Source: Bifidobacterium simiarum (GTDB lineage: Bacteria > Actinomycetota > Actinomycetes > Actinomycetales > Bifidobacteriaceae). Taken from it: a stretch of DNA of 64,000 bases. Under the pieces are notes generated by a model. It saw only the letters and a program-made list of their open reading frames with translations, was not told where the DNA came from and did not search any database. The stretch spans positions 1 through 64,000 of the forward strand of contig NZ_PEBK01000009.1 of the NCBI RefSeq assembly GCF_002802905.1. Reading direction: 5' to 3'. This document shows, in pieces, positions 9,624 to 18,764 of the stretch (the stretch's first letter is position 1; each line of letters begins with the position of its first letter). Both the position numbers and the translations under genes were made by a program.

Positions 9624-10242
9624 GGCCTCCAGCATAGCCGTACGCCGGCGGCGCGACGGGATTCGTCCGCCGATCCCAGCCCTGATCGGTTTTGCGGCGG
9701 CCTCTTGTCGATCGGAGACCGCCTTCAATCGGCCGTCATCCGATCATCGTCCGTTCACCATTCGGTCACTGTTCGTTCATCGAAAACCGTCCGTCACCTC
9801 ATCAGCCGGGCGTGACGGACGACAATGAATCGGCGACGCGAAAAGGATTAGCCTTTGGCGAAAAGTCCGTCAGATGATGGCGATCGACACGGCGATCGGC
9901 TTACCGGACCCGGGAATTTCCGCTATCGTATGAACCGGAGACGGGCGGACAATGGCGTACCTCCGTCCCCGCCTTTTATCCGTCTGCTTCCCGCTTGCAT
10001 CGTCCTCGGTAATCGTCCTCGGTATCGGTATCGTCCTCATCTTCCGTTCGGTTCCGTCCGTCTGTCCCGTCCGTCTGGTTTCCGTCCGTTCGTGGTCATC
10101 CCGCCCGAAATCAGGTGACGTCGATCTACCATGTGTTCATCCGCGATGCGATCATCCGCGGTTGCGGCGGTCCGCGACGATCACCGCGATCCCATCGCAT
10201 CGCCCCGATCATCAGACACCCGATCACCCGAAAGGACCGGCC
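9624..10242. other. Intergenic region, no gene supported
   Basis: About 620 bases between divergent genes. The short open frames here have no credible ribosome-binding site or protein character. The sequence is rich in CGGT/CCGT strings. Promoters for both flanking genes must lie here, but I could not fix one. Confidence 0.5.
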
Positions 10243-10602
10243 ATGCGTTCCGTCATTCTGTCCGAAGCCGATTTCTGGACCATCCACGACCCCGAGATCC
10301 TCAACGATTCGTTCGCCCGCATCGTCGCGGTCGTGCTCGACACCCGCAAGGACCGGCTGCCCGAGGACAATCCCTCCGCCCGCCACGATTGCCAGGCCAT
10401 CGCCGACGAATTCATCGAGAAGACCAACGAGATCCTCGCCGACAGTCCGTTCCGGTACGAGCCTCGCAAGGGCGTGACCTACGACTTCGATCACGAGCCC
10501 GACGCCGACGACATCGCGCGGGCGAATCAGGAGCTGAGCGACACCTACGAGGCGCGGATCGTCGACCTGTTCTGGGGTCTGGTGCCGCAGCACGCCCGCT
10601 GA
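10243..10602 (+). CDS. Hypothetical protein
   Basis: 119 residues starting MRSVILSEADFWTIHDPEI, with AAAGGA 6 nt before ATG 10243; longer upstream readings lack this site. Soluble and acidic, with no membrane segment or signal peptide. An Asp/Glu-rich mid-section (TYDFDHEPDADDIARANQEL) leads to a C-terminal EARIVDLFWGLVPQ helix. Not recognised. It precedes the glycyl-radical activase by 190 bases on the same strand, but nothing ties it to that pathway. Confidence 0.65.
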   Translation: MRSVILSEADFWTIHDPEILNDSFARIVAVVLDTRKDRLPEDNPSARHDCQAIADEFIEKTNEILADSPFRYEPRKGVTYDFDHEPDADDIARANQELSDTYEARIVDLFWGLVPQHAR

Positions 10603-10789
10603 CGGACGGCCCGACCCGCGATCATCTGGCCGTGTGCCGTGTGCCCGTGTGCCCGTGCGGTTTCCGTCGGCGGCGTGATTTCCGTCTCCGGTGCGGTTTC
10701 CGATGTGTTTCCCGCCGCCGACCGATGACATGTCGTTAACACACGGCGTGCCTATGGTTGGTGGAAACCGAATCGGAAAGGGGGATCCC

Positions 10790-11572
10790 ATGCCGTCACG
10801 GACACCGTACGTGTTCAACATCCAGCATTTCTCCACGCATGACGGGCCGGGCATTCGCACCACCATCTTCTTCAAGGGATGCCCGCTGCGCTGCCAGTGG
10901 TGCCACAATCCAGAAAGCCAGTTGTTCGAGCCGGAGATCATGACCCAGAACGACGGGAAGAAGGAGCTCGTCGGCAAGCAGTACACCATCGACGAGCTGA
11001 TGACCGACGTACTCAAGGACCACATGATCTACGACCAGTCCGGCGGCGGCGTCACGCTCTCCGGCGGCGAGGTGCTGGCCATGGACCGCGACTACATCCT
11101 CGAGCTCGCCCGGCGGCTCGACGAGCAGGAGGTCAGCATCGGCATCGACACCTGCGGCGTGGCCGCCACCCGGACCGTCGAGCAGATCTGCGAATACGCC
11201 GACTTCTTCCTGTACGACCTGAAGTTCATCGACGACGACCTGCACCGCAAGTACACCGGCGGATCTAACCATCTGGTGCTCAAGAACCTGCAGGTGCTCG
11301 CCGCGAACAACGCCCGCATCTTCCTGCGACTCATCATGCTGCCCGGCATCAACACCAGCACCGACATGATCGAGCGGACGATGCTGTGGCTGCGCACCAA
11401 CAACATCCCCGTCGAACAGGTGGACATCCTGCCCTACCACAAGTACGGCATGGACAAGTACGCCAAGCTCGGCCGCAAGGCCATCTACTTCGAGGTCCCC
11501 GAGGACGACGAGATGCAGCGCGTCAAAAGCGAGATCGAGAAGTTCTACGACAACGTGACCATCGGCGGATGA
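10790..11572 (+). CDS. Glycyl-radical-enzyme activating protein (radical SAM), probably for HypD
   Basis: 260 residues from ATG 10790, preceded by GAAAGGGGG. Radical SAM enzyme that installs the glycyl radical on its partner. The SAM-cluster motif CPLRCQWC is at about 32-39, after STHDGPGIRTTIFFKG and before HNPESQ; the TLSGGEV and DLKFIDDDLHRKYTG family motifs follow. Activases of PFL-like dehydratases usually have an inserted 8-Cys two-cluster ferredoxin domain after HNPES. Here that segment has no Cys cluster, so the protein is compact like PFL-activase. The only glycyl-radical enzyme nearby is the HypD-like gene 0.8 kb downstream, so it is the inferred substrate. Confidence 0.9.
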   Translation: MPSRTPYVFNIQHFSTHDGPGIRTTIFFKGCPLRCQWCHNPESQLFEPEIMTQNDGKKELVGKQYTIDELMTDVLKDHMIYDQSGGGVTLSGGEVLAMDRDYILELARRLDEQEVSIGIDTCGVAATRTVEQICEYADFFLYDLKFIDDDLHRKYTGGSNHLVLKNLQVLAANNARIFLRLIMLPGINTSTDMIERTMLWLRTNNIPVEQVDILPYHKYGMDKYAKLGRKAIYFEVPEDDEMQRVKSEIEKFYDNVTIGG

Positions 11573-11796
11573 CCAGCGGCCGGATGACCGGATTGGGTGA
11601 CCGGTAGCCGGATGACCGGTAGCCAGATGACCAGTGGCCGTGCGATAATCGGCCGTGGATCCGATGCCCGCATCGCGTCCGCATCGCCCGTGTTGCGGTC
11701 CTGTTACGCCGACCACGACACGCATAACACAACGGCGTTACGATAGCCCCGATACCACAAGCGGTATCCGATACCAAGACGGAGGGAGGCATGGCG

Positions 11797-11988
11797 ATGA
11801 ACGATTGCATGACCAGCAATGGCATGATGAGCAATCACATGGTTGGCATCGAAATCGTGGCCGATTCGCCGATCTCCGCGTCCGCCTGCATTCCCGGTCT
11901 GATGGCGATGACCGGCTGCGCGTATTCCCGCAAGCGCAGTCAGGGACATCCCGGCGCACGCAGCGGCGCGGAAACCATTCTCAAATAA
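11797..11988 (+). CDS. Possible small Met/Cys-containing protein
   Basis: 63 residues from ATG 11797 (a second ATG lies at 11791). A strong GGAGGGAGG at 11781-11789 is 7 nt before 11797, and this is the main support. The product begins MNDCMTSNGMMSNHMVGIEI, with three Cys and many Met in the first 45 residues. No family is recognised. It sits between the activase and hypD on the same strand. It could be a real small protein or chance. Confidence 0.35.
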   Translation: MNDCMTSNGMMSNHMVGIEIVADSPISASACIPGLMAMTGCAYSRKRSQGHPGARSGAETILK

Positions 11989-12379
11989 CGTTCGCACGCG
12001 CATTGGGGCGCGTGGCGGCTCGCAAAGCGACTCACATGGCTGTTCGCGAAGCGGCTCACGAAGCGGAACATTTTCGTCGGGATTCGTACGAGGCTTCGTT
12101 GATCACCTCATCAGTCGGCTTTCACCGATTCACGGGCTCGCCTGTCGGCTTTCGTCCATTTCCGGCTCGCCTGCAAACGGCTCTGCCGTTTGCTTTACGG
12201 CGAAATCCTGCACGGGGTTCTTCTGCCTTCCCCTTGAGGGGAAGGTGTCCGACTACGTCGGACGGATGAGGTGACAGGCCATACGCCAAGGCAACAGACC
12301 ACACTCCCCGACCATATTCTTCACTCCATAACCCACAATCCAATATCCACAACCCACAACCATCAAGAGGAATCACATC
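11989..12379. other. hypD upstream region with repeats
   Basis: Contains several short inverted stems, a partial family-A repeat (TCACCTCATCAGTCGGCT, near 12104) and a full copy at 12227-12274. The last 80 bases before hypD contain repeated CCACAACC/CCACAATCC strings. Ribosome-binding site AGAGGAA precedes the ATG at 12380. Promoter not resolved. Confidence 0.5.
12227..12274. repeat. Family-A palindromic intergenic repeat, copy 1
   Basis: CTTCCCCTTGAGGGGAAG stem, TCCGACTACGTCGGA stem, then CGGATGAGGTGA, about 105 bases upstream of hypD. Confidence 0.8.
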
Positions 12380-14809
12380 ATGACCACTGCAACGATCACG
12401 CCGGTCGACACCACCACCGGCATCAACTGGGACGAGAAGCGCGGCTCGACCATGCGCACCAAGCGGCTGCGCGAGCTGAGCGAGACCACGCATCCGAGCA
12501 TCTCGCTCGAGCGCGCGCTCATCGAAACCGAGGTGTACAAGCAGTACGAGGGCAAGGTGCCCACGCCGGTGCTGCGCGGCATCTTCTTCAAGACGCTGAT
12601 GGAGAAGCGCACGCTGTACTTGGGCGACGATGAGCTGATCGTCGGCGAGAAGGGCGTCGGCCCGCAGTCCGCGCCGACCTTCCCCGAACTGTGCTGCCAC
12701 AGCCTCGAGGACTTCGACAACATGAACAACCGCGAGCACGTCTCCTTCTCGGTGACCGAGGAGCAGAAGGAGATCCAGCGCGACGTGATCATCCCGTTCT
12801 GGCAGGATCGCGCATCCATGACCAAGATGATGAAGATGCTGCCCGAGGAATGGCATCTGCTGTTCGAAGGCGGTATGTACACCGAGTTCATGGCCCAGCG
12901 CGGACCGGGCCACACCGTGGCCGACGGCAAGATCTACAAGTCCGGCTACGCGGACTTCATGAAGCGCATCGACGACGAGCTCGCCGCCATCGACTACAAC
13001 AACGACATGGACGCCGAGCACAAGCAGGCCGAACTGCAGGCCATGCATCTGGTGTGCGAAGGCATGATCATCCTCGGTCAGCGCTACGCCGCCCTGGCCC
13101 GCGAAAAGGCCGCCGAGTGCGACGACCCGGTGCGCCGCGAGGAGCTCGAGCAGCTCGCCGAGGTGTGCGACCGCGTGCCGGCCCATGCGCCGCGCACATT
13201 CCGCGAGGCGATCCAGATGTACTGGTTCACCCACATCGGCGTCACCAGCGAAATGAACAACTGGGACGCCTACTCCCCCGGCAAGTTCGACCAGCACCTT
13301 GAGCCCTTCTACAACAAGGAGATCGCCGCCGGCACGCTCACCCGCGATCAGGCGCGCGAATACCTGGAGTGCCTGTGGGTGAAGTTCAACAACCAGCCGG
13401 CCCCGCCGAAGGTGGGCATCACGCTGAAGGAGTCCGCCACCTACACCGATTTCTGCAACTTCAACACCGGCGCGCTGCGTCCGGACGGCACCTGCGGCGT
13501 GAGCGACGTGAGCTACCTGATCCTTGAGGTCATGGACGAGATGAAGCTGCTGCAGCCGAGCTCGAACGTGCAGATCAGCCGCAAGACCCCGGAGCACTTC
13601 CTGCACGAGGCCGTGAAGATCAGCCGCAAGGGCTGGGGCCAGCCGGCGTTCTACAACTCCGACGCCATCATCCAGGAGCTGCTGAACATGGGCAAGTCGC
13701 TGGACGACGCCCGCGAGGCCGGCATCGCCTCCGGCTGCGTGGAGACCGGCACCGCCGGCAAGGAAGCCTACGTGCTCACCGGCTACCTGAACGTGCCGAA
13801 GGTGCTGGAGCTGGTGATGTACCGCGGCTACGACCACTACACGAACAAGAAGATCGGCATCGACTGCGGCGATCCGCGTGATTTCAAGAGCTTCGACGAG
13901 CTGTACGCCGCGTTCGAGAAGGAGCTCAAGTACGTCACCGACATCAAGGTGGCCGGCAACAACCTCATCGAGCGCCTGTTCATGGACACCCTGCCCGTGC
14001 CGCTGCTCTCGGTGATCACCGACGACTGCATCGCCAAGGCCAAGGACTACAACTGCGGCGGTGCCCGCTACAACACGAGCTACATCCAGTGCGTGGGCAT
14101 GGGCACCGTCACCGACTCGCTCACCGTGTTCAAGAAGCAGGTCTTCGAAGACAAGCGCTTCTCCATGGACGAGGTGCTCGCCGCCTGCGAGGCCGACTTC
14201 AAGGGCTACGACGACATGTTCGACCAGGTGTTCAACCACACTCCGAAGTACGGCAACGACGACGACTACGCCGACGACGTGCTGCGCGAGGTCTCCGGTT
14301 CGCTGCAGAAGATCGTGGCGGGCCGCCCGACCCCGAAGGGATCCAAGACCATCGTGGAGTTCCTGCCGACCACCTGCCACGTGTACTTCGGCCAGACGAT
14401 GCTCGCCTCCCCGAACGGCCGCCACGAGCACATCGCCCTGCCCGACGGCATCGCCCCGGAGAAGGGCGCGGACATCAACGGCCCGACCGCCGTGATCCGT
14501 TCCGCCGCGAAGATGGACCAGCTCAAGACCGGTGGCGCGCTGCTCAACCAGAAGTTCACGCCGCAGGTCGTGGCCGGCAAGAAGGGCATCCTCGGCATGA
14601 GCGCCCTGATCCGCAGCTACTTCGCCATGGACGGCCACCACATCCAGTTCAACGTGATCGACCGCGCCACGCTGATCGACGCGCAGAAGCACCCGGAGCA
14701 GTACAAGGACCTCATCGTCCGCGTGGCCGGCTACTCCGACTACTTCAACAACCTGGACAAGGCCCTGCAGGACGAGATCATCGCCCGCACCGAGCAGACC
14801 CTGTACTGA
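12380..14809 (+). CDS. hypD: trans-4-hydroxy-L-proline dehydratase (glycyl radical enzyme)
   Basis: 809 residues. Removes water from trans-4-hydroxy-L-proline to give pyrroline-5-carboxylate by glycyl-radical chemistry, strictly anaerobic. The thiyl/base motif is SGCVETG (C453, E455) and the glycyl loop RVAGYSDYF (G784) lies 25 residues from the C-terminus. The Cys-to-Gly spacing of 331 equals that of the clostridial enzyme as I recall it (C434/G765). Family-characteristic segments are WVKFNNQPAPPKVGITLKES, GGARYNTSYIQCVG and DGHHIQFNVID. Pyruvate formate-lyase has adjacent Cys-Cys at the active site and is excluded. The N-terminus is about 20 residues longer than usual. A strong terminator follows; proline racemase and D-proline reductase genes lie downstream. 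Confidence 0.93.
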   Translation: MTTATITPVDTTTGINWDEKRGSTMRTKRLRELSETTHPSISLERALIETEVYKQYEGKVPTPVLRGIFFKTLMEKRTLYLGDDELIVGEKGVGPQSAPTFPELCCHSLEDFDNMNNREHVSFSVTEEQKEIQRDVIIPFWQDRASMTKMMKMLPEEWHLLFEGGMYTEFMAQRGPGHTVADGKIYKSGYADFMKRIDDELAAIDYNNDMDAEHKQAELQAMHLVCEGMIILGQRYAALAREKAAECDDPVRREELEQLAEVCDRVPAHAPRTFREAIQMYWFTHIGVTSEMNNWDAYSPGKFDQHLEPFYNKEIAAGTLTRDQAREYLECLWVKFNNQPAPPKVGITLKESATYTDFCNFNTGALRPDGTCGVSDVSYLILEVMDEMKLLQPSSNVQISRKTPEHFLHEAVKISRKGWGQPAFYNSDAIIQELLNMGKSLDDAREAGIASGCVETGTAGKEAYVLTGYLNVPKVLELVMYRGYDHYTNKKIGIDCGDPRDFKSFDELYAAFEKELKYVTDIKVAGNNLIERLFMDTLPVPLLSVITDDCIAKAKDYNCGGARYNTSYIQCVGMGTVTDSLTVFKKQVFEDKRFSMDEVLAACEADFKGYDDMFDQVFNHTPKYGNDDDYADDVLREVSGSLQKIVAGRPTPKGSKTIVEFLPTTCHVYFGQTMLASPNGRHEHIALPDGIAPEKGADINGPTAVIRSAAKMDQLKTGGALLNQKFTPQVVAGKKGILGMSALIRSYFAMDGHHIQFNVIDRATLIDAQKHPEQYKDLIVRVAGYSDYFNNLDKALQDEIIARTEQTLY

Positions 14810-14836
14810 GCGGCAACCCATCCGGTCCCCTCGCAT

Positions 14837-14885
14837 GGCCGGAACGGCACCCATCATCCTGTGATGAAGGCCGTTCCGGCCGTTT
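14837..14885 (+). terminator. Intrinsic terminator after hypD
   Basis: Perfect 12-bp arms GGCCGGAACGGC (14837-14848) and its complement (14870-14881), followed by GTTTT, 28 bases after the hypD stop. Confidence 0.88.
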
Positions 14886-15110
14886 TCATGACCTATCTCC
14901 ATTCTGAGGGCAGATTTCACCCCTCTGCAGACATCTATCTCCATTCTTGGGGTCATTCAATGGCGATATCCCATGTATCGTCGTTGCAATGTCAACGTTC
15001 ATAGATCGGTTTCGCCGTCTCAACGACCCTCAGAACGCAGATAGGTGTCTGCAAGCCGGCAAATCCGCCCCACAGAATGGAGTTAGCATTCGCAAGCCGT
15101 CCGAGATCGC
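14886..15110. repeat. Imperfect direct/inverted repeats downstream of hypD
   Basis: TATCTCCATTCT occurs twice (from 14893 and 14936). Related strings in the opposite sense (CAGATAGGTGTCTGC near 15040, CAGAATGGAGTTAGC near 15073) complete an imperfect inverted element. No gene seen. Confidence 0.45.
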
Positions 15111-16118
15111 TCATCGGCACTGCAACGTGCCATAACGCCATGAGCGTCCATCGGCCAATCGCTCCACGCTCCTACGAACAAGCGGCAGAGCGATTCCCGT
15201 CTTCTGCCTGATCCTCAACGCCACCCGTTCGACCAGAGCGGCACGAGCCGCCTCATCGCGAAGATCCTCATAGAACACCTTGATGACCGACCAACCCATG
15301 TTTTCCAGCGCCTCTCGCCGGCCGTTGTCCTGTTTCCACTGCCGCCCATGGTGTTCGCCGTCATATTCAATGGCGATCATCCATTCGGGATACGCCATAT
15401 CGAGAAAGTACCCGCGCTTCCCCGCACCACCGCATGACACCGGATAGTTCACCTCCGGGCACGGCAATCCGTACATCATCAGGACAAGCCTCAGCCGTGT
15501 CTCATACGAGGAGTCCGTCCCCTCACGGGCGAGCCTCAGCGCCTGACGACATTTCCGCTTGCCGTCGAATCGCCCCTCGACGCTTTCGAACTCGGCGATC
15601 AGCGTTTCCAACCCCACCCGGTGCAGTCGACCATCGCGACGCATCAGACAATCGGTCAACACCACGAGTTCTTCCAGCGACAGCACCGCCGCGTAATGCA
15701 TCCACACATCCGGCAGTGCCACGCATCGAAACCGCCGATCCACCAACACCTCGTCGAACGGCCTCGAATACCGATGAAAGGCGACACCGCGCAGGTTTCT
15801 CTTACCGCCACCGCCCCGAACCGCGACATGAAGACGCCGCTTATCCAGCACATGCTCCATCGGAAGCTCCACGGATTGCAGCTCCAATGCAGTGCACAGG
15901 TCGTACACCAATCCGGCTTTCGTTCCGCTCTGAACTTCGGCACAGACCTGCGCCCTTTGATACTTCGCCGCGGTAAGATGCCGCACCGTTATCGATTGAT
16001 CATTCACGACTCTCACGCTAGGAGGATTCCCCACACAAGGAAAGCGCCTCCTGAAAAATGTGGATAACTCGACTTCCCCCAGCTGCAGACCGACGATCAG
16101 CCGTAGGCAGACAGTCAC
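15111..16118 (-). CDS. DUF559-type endonuclease-like domain protein
   Basis: Up to 335 residues. The start is uncertain: no good ribosome-binding site was found for 16118, and a GTG at 16016 is an alternative. The C-terminal third (about 225-320) resembles the DUF559/Vsr-like restriction-endonuclease fold: FLDMAYPEWMIAIEYDGEHH, then W..D..R.E.LENMGWSVIKVF. The N-terminal 200 residues are Arg-rich and may bind DNA. Such proteins recur as single genes in actinobacteria; the function is unknown. It is convergent with hypD and same-strand downstream of the tetR gene. Probably unrelated to proline metabolism. Confidence 0.75.
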   Translation of the reverse strand: MTVCLRLIVGLQLGEVELSTFFRRRFPCVGNPPSVRVVNDQSITVRHLTAAKYQRAQVCAEVQSGTKAGLVYDLCTALELQSVELPMEHVLDKRRLHVAVRGGGGKRNLRGVAFHRYSRPFDEVLVDRRFRCVALPDVWMHYAAVLSLEELVVLTDCLMRRDGRLHRVGLETLIAEFESVEGRFDGKRKCRQALRLAREGTDSSYETRLRLVLMMYGLPCPEVNYPVSCGGAGKRGYFLDMAYPEWMIAIEYDGEHHGRQWKQDNGRREALENMGWSVIKVFYEDLRDEAARAALVERVALRIRQKTGIALPLVRRSVERLADGRSWRYGTLQCR

Positions 16119-16777
16119 TCGGCCGGCAGTTCTGCGGTGAGATAGTCCAGATATTCGCGGAAGCGCGTGGCGAGCGGCTCGCCGTCGAATCCGGCGCGCT
16201 TCTCCTCGATGCGGCGGTGCAGCAGACCGGCATAGCCGAACACCATGAGTTCGTTGATCACCTGCATACGCTGCTCATCCATCCCCGAACACAGCGGCCG
16301 CAGCACGAGCAGGTTGCGCTCCAACAGGGAGAACGAGGAGAAGATCGGCGACAGCGCCAGTTCTTCGGGGGCCTGCCGTTCCTCGGGAAACAGCCGATAG
16401 TACTGTTCGCAGATGTCGGTGAGCGACTGGCTGTGCGCGCCGAAGAAGATGCGTTCGAACGCCTCCGGATGCCGGTCGGACACCTCGCAGAACACCTCCC
16501 AGGTGACGAAGAGCCGTTCCTGATCGCTATGGCAGTCCGTCAGCCGTTCGACCACCGCCCGGTTGTACATGCTCAGGTATTTGAGCGACGCGTAGAGGAT
16601 CAGCTGGTCGAGATCACTGAAGTACAGGTACAGCGTGGCGCTGTTGTATCCGGCGTCGGCGGCCACGTCGCGGATGGTGACCCGGTCCGGTCCCTTGTCC
16701 TCCATGATCCGCTGCGCCGACGAGATGAACGCGACCAGCGTGCGCTGCCGCCGTCGGTCACGACCGCTCATGTTCAT
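16115..16777 (-). CDS. TetR-family transcriptional regulator
   Basis: 220 residues from ATG 16777, with GGGAG 6 nt upstream; the reading can extend to 16951 but would add a non-homologous, Gly/Arg-rich stretch. The N-terminal helix-turn-helix (about 12-58) has the TetR pattern VTIRDVAADAGYNSATLYLYFSD. The remaining 160 residues form the ligand domain. Divergent from the MFS gene at 17053, so it probably controls that promoter and itself. The ligand may be proline, hydroxyproline or a peptide; this is inferred from position only. Confidence 0.88.
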   Translation of the reverse strand: MNMSGRDRRRQRTLVAFISSAQRIMEDKGPDRVTIRDVAADAGYNSATLYLYFSDLDQLILYASLKYLSMYNRAVVERLTDCHSDQERLFVTWEVFCEVSDRHPEAFERIFFGAHSQSLTDICEQYYRLFPEERQAPEELALSPIFSSFSLLERNLLVLRPLCSGMDEQRMQVINELMVFGYAGLLHRRIEEKRAGFDGEPLATRFREYLDYLTAELPAE

Positions 16778-16983
16778 GATGGCTCCCTTCCGTACCACTG
16801 CTTCCGTACCCTGACAAGCCCCCCGCGAATTCCCGTGACTTCCCTTGCGAACGGCCGGCATCCCCCGATACCACCGAGGGCCGCGATACCATTGTGCCCC
16901 CTTGTGTCGCCAGTATTGTCTCCCTGCGAATGATCGGTCATGTAACCGCAAACCACACCATGTAACTGACCGGAAATGCTTCG

Positions 16984-16997
16984 GTAATCATGATTAC
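16984..16997. promoter_or_regulatory. Candidate TetR operator (GTAATCATGATTAC)
   Basis: A perfect 14-bp palindrome in the tetR/MFS divergent gap, followed by a partial copy (CTAATCATG) 4 bases on. CATGTAAC also occurs twice just upstream (about 16939 and 16970). Position and symmetry suit TetR binding; not proven. Confidence 0.5.
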
Positions 16998-17052
16998 AAA
17001 CTAATCATGTTTATTACATCATATCCATACCGCCTCATCCGGGAGGGTGAAT

Positions 17053-18606
17053 ATGAACGCCATCAAGGAACATGCCATAGGACTCAAGCACAACATCGTC
17101 ACACTGATCCTGCTGTCATTCGCCGGCTCGATCATCTACGGACTGCCGTACTTCCGCACCTACTACTACGACGCGTATCAGCAGATGTACCATCTGACCA
17201 ACACGCAGATCGGCGCGCTCGGCAGCGCCTACGGTCTGCTCGGCGTCTTCTCGTACGCCATCGGCGGCATCCTCGCCGACAAGTTCGGCGCGAAGAAGCT
17301 CATGATCTTCTCGCTCACCGCCACCGGCCTCGGCGGCTTCCTGCACCTGTTCATCACCGACTTCCACATGCTGGTGGCCATCTACCTGCTGTGGGGCGTC
17401 ACCTCGCTGCTCACCTTCTGGCCCGCCCTGATGAAGATCACCCGCATGCAGGGCATCGAGGACGAGCAGAGCCGCGTCTACGGCATCTTCGAAGGCGGCC
17501 GAGGCGTATTCGGCGCCGCGCATCTGGCCGTCGCCACCGCGATCTTCGGTTTCTTCCAGGCCAGGACCCTGCCCGCACTGGGCATCCGGTGGATCATCGT
17601 GTTCTACTCGGTGGCCCCGCTGATCCTCGCCGTGATCTTCGCGTTCCTGATCAAGGAGCCCAAGGCCGCCACCGCGCAGTCAGCCGCGGCACAGTCAGCC
17701 GCCGCCCAGACCTCCGCAGCGGAAGCCTCCGCCAACACCGGCACCGCCAAGGCCGAAGCCGACGCCGCCGAAACCGCGGCCGAGGAATCCGCCGACGCCA
17801 AGGACTCCGGCCTCACCCTGCACAGCGCACTGGCCCTGCTGCGCATGCCCGCCCTGTGGCTCATCATCCTGATGGTGTTCACCACCTATTCGATCCGCAT
17901 GTCGATCTTCTACTTCGCCCCGTTCTCCAGCAACATCGTCGGCACCACCGCCGTCGTGGCCGCCATGGTTTCGGCGTGGCAGCAGTACGTGCGCCCGTTC
18001 GCTGCACCCGGCGGAGGCTTTCTCGCCGATCGCATCGGCCGCGGCAACGCCATGACCGGCGGCTACATCCTCATGGGTCTCGGCACCGCACTGCTCTTCC
18101 TCGTGCTGCGCATGAGCGGCACCGCGCAGATGGTCATGCTGGTGTTCGCCTGCTCGATCGTGTACTTCGGCGTCTTCTCCAACTACGGTCTGCTCTACTC
18201 GTTCCTCACCGAGGGCGGCGTGCCGCTGGGCGTCTACGGGTTCGCGGTCGGCGTGGTCTCCACGGTCGGCTACCTGCCCGAAGTGCTCTGCCCGCTGCTG
18301 GCCGGCGTCACGCTCGACAAGTACGCCGGATCGACCGGCTACTTCATCTACTTCGGCTTTATGATCGCCATGACCGTGATCGGTCTGGCCCTCTCGGTGC
18401 TGTGGACCAACACCTTCGGCAGGCGGTACAAGCAGCAGCAGATCCGCGAGCGCGAGGCGAAGGCCCGGGCCGATCGGGCCGCCGGAGCCGCCGCCAAGGA
18501 GGACACGGTGCTGGTGGCGTCCGTCACCAAGGGACCGGTTTCCGGATCGGCTGCGACCGTCACCACCGGTTCGGTCGCTGGCAAGCCGCAGGCCCAACTG
18601 GGCTGA
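17053..18606 (+). CDS. MFS transporter, possible proline/hydroxyproline or peptide carrier
   Basis: 517 residues, about 12 membrane segments. ATG 17053 is chosen because GGGAGG ends 6 nt before it; the GTG at 17047 is too close. The N-half has FGAKKLMIFSLTATGLGG, an MFS loop-2-like sequence, and the C-half has ADRIGRGNAM. Residues 200-255 form an Ala-rich hydrophilic central loop with repeated AAAQS units, longer than usual. The C-terminal 50 residues are a second Ala/Thr-rich cytoplasmic tail. Divergent from a TetR gene and followed by an S15-type hydrolase. The substrate is unknown; context suggests an island substrate. Confidence 0.85.
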   Translation: MNAIKEHAIGLKHNIVTLILLSFAGSIIYGLPYFRTYYYDAYQQMYHLTNTQIGALGSAYGLLGVFSYAIGGILADKFGAKKLMIFSLTATGLGGFLHLFITDFHMLVAIYLLWGVTSLLTFWPALMKITRMQGIEDEQSRVYGIFEGGRGVFGAAHLAVATAIFGFFQARTLPALGIRWIIVFYSVAPLILAVIFAFLIKEPKAATAQSAAAQSAAAQTSAAEASANTGTAKAEADAAETAAEESADAKDSGLTLHSALALLRMPALWLIILMVFTTYSIRMSIFYFAPFSSNIVGTTAVVAAMVSAWQQYVRPFAAPGGGFLADRIGRGNAMTGGYILMGLGTALLFLVLRMSGTAQMVMLVFACSIVYFGVFSNYGLLYSFLTEGGVPLGVYGFAVGVVSTVGYLPEVLCPLLAGVTLDKYAGSTGYFIYFGFMIAMTVIGLALSVLWTNTFGRRYKQQQIREREAKARADRAAGAAAKEDTVLVASVTKGPVSGSAATVTTGSVAGKPQAQLG

Positions 18607-18764
18607 CCGGACGGCCGTGATCAGTCAGTTAGTCACACCGGACTGATCGACCACACCGGACCGACCGATTACACCGGACCGACCGGTCATCACAAACCGA
18701 TCAGTCAGACGATCATCAATCAACCAACCATCAAGCAACAATCACCAAGCAAAGGAGCAACATC
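18607..18764. repeat. Short GACCGACCGG-type repeats between MFS and hydrolase genes
   Basis: Degenerate copies of ACACCGGACCGACCG fill most of the gap, followed by AAAGGAG 8 nt before the next ATG. No gene. Confidence 0.5.

Noticed and set aside
7854-9815. 653-residue plus-strand frame over the YigZ and dehydrogenase genes
   Set aside because: His/Arg/Gly-rich shadow frame; both minus-strand genes have clear families.
12380-14809. Pyruvate formate-lyase
   Set aside because: The active site has a single Cys (SGCVE) instead of PFL's Cys-Cys pair, and the flanking motifs match hydroxyproline dehydratase.
12122-14956. 944-residue open frame antisense to hypD
   Set aside because: Shadow of the high-GC hypD frame: composition is Val/Gly/Leu/His-biased with no recognisable domain, and hypD has catalytic motifs.
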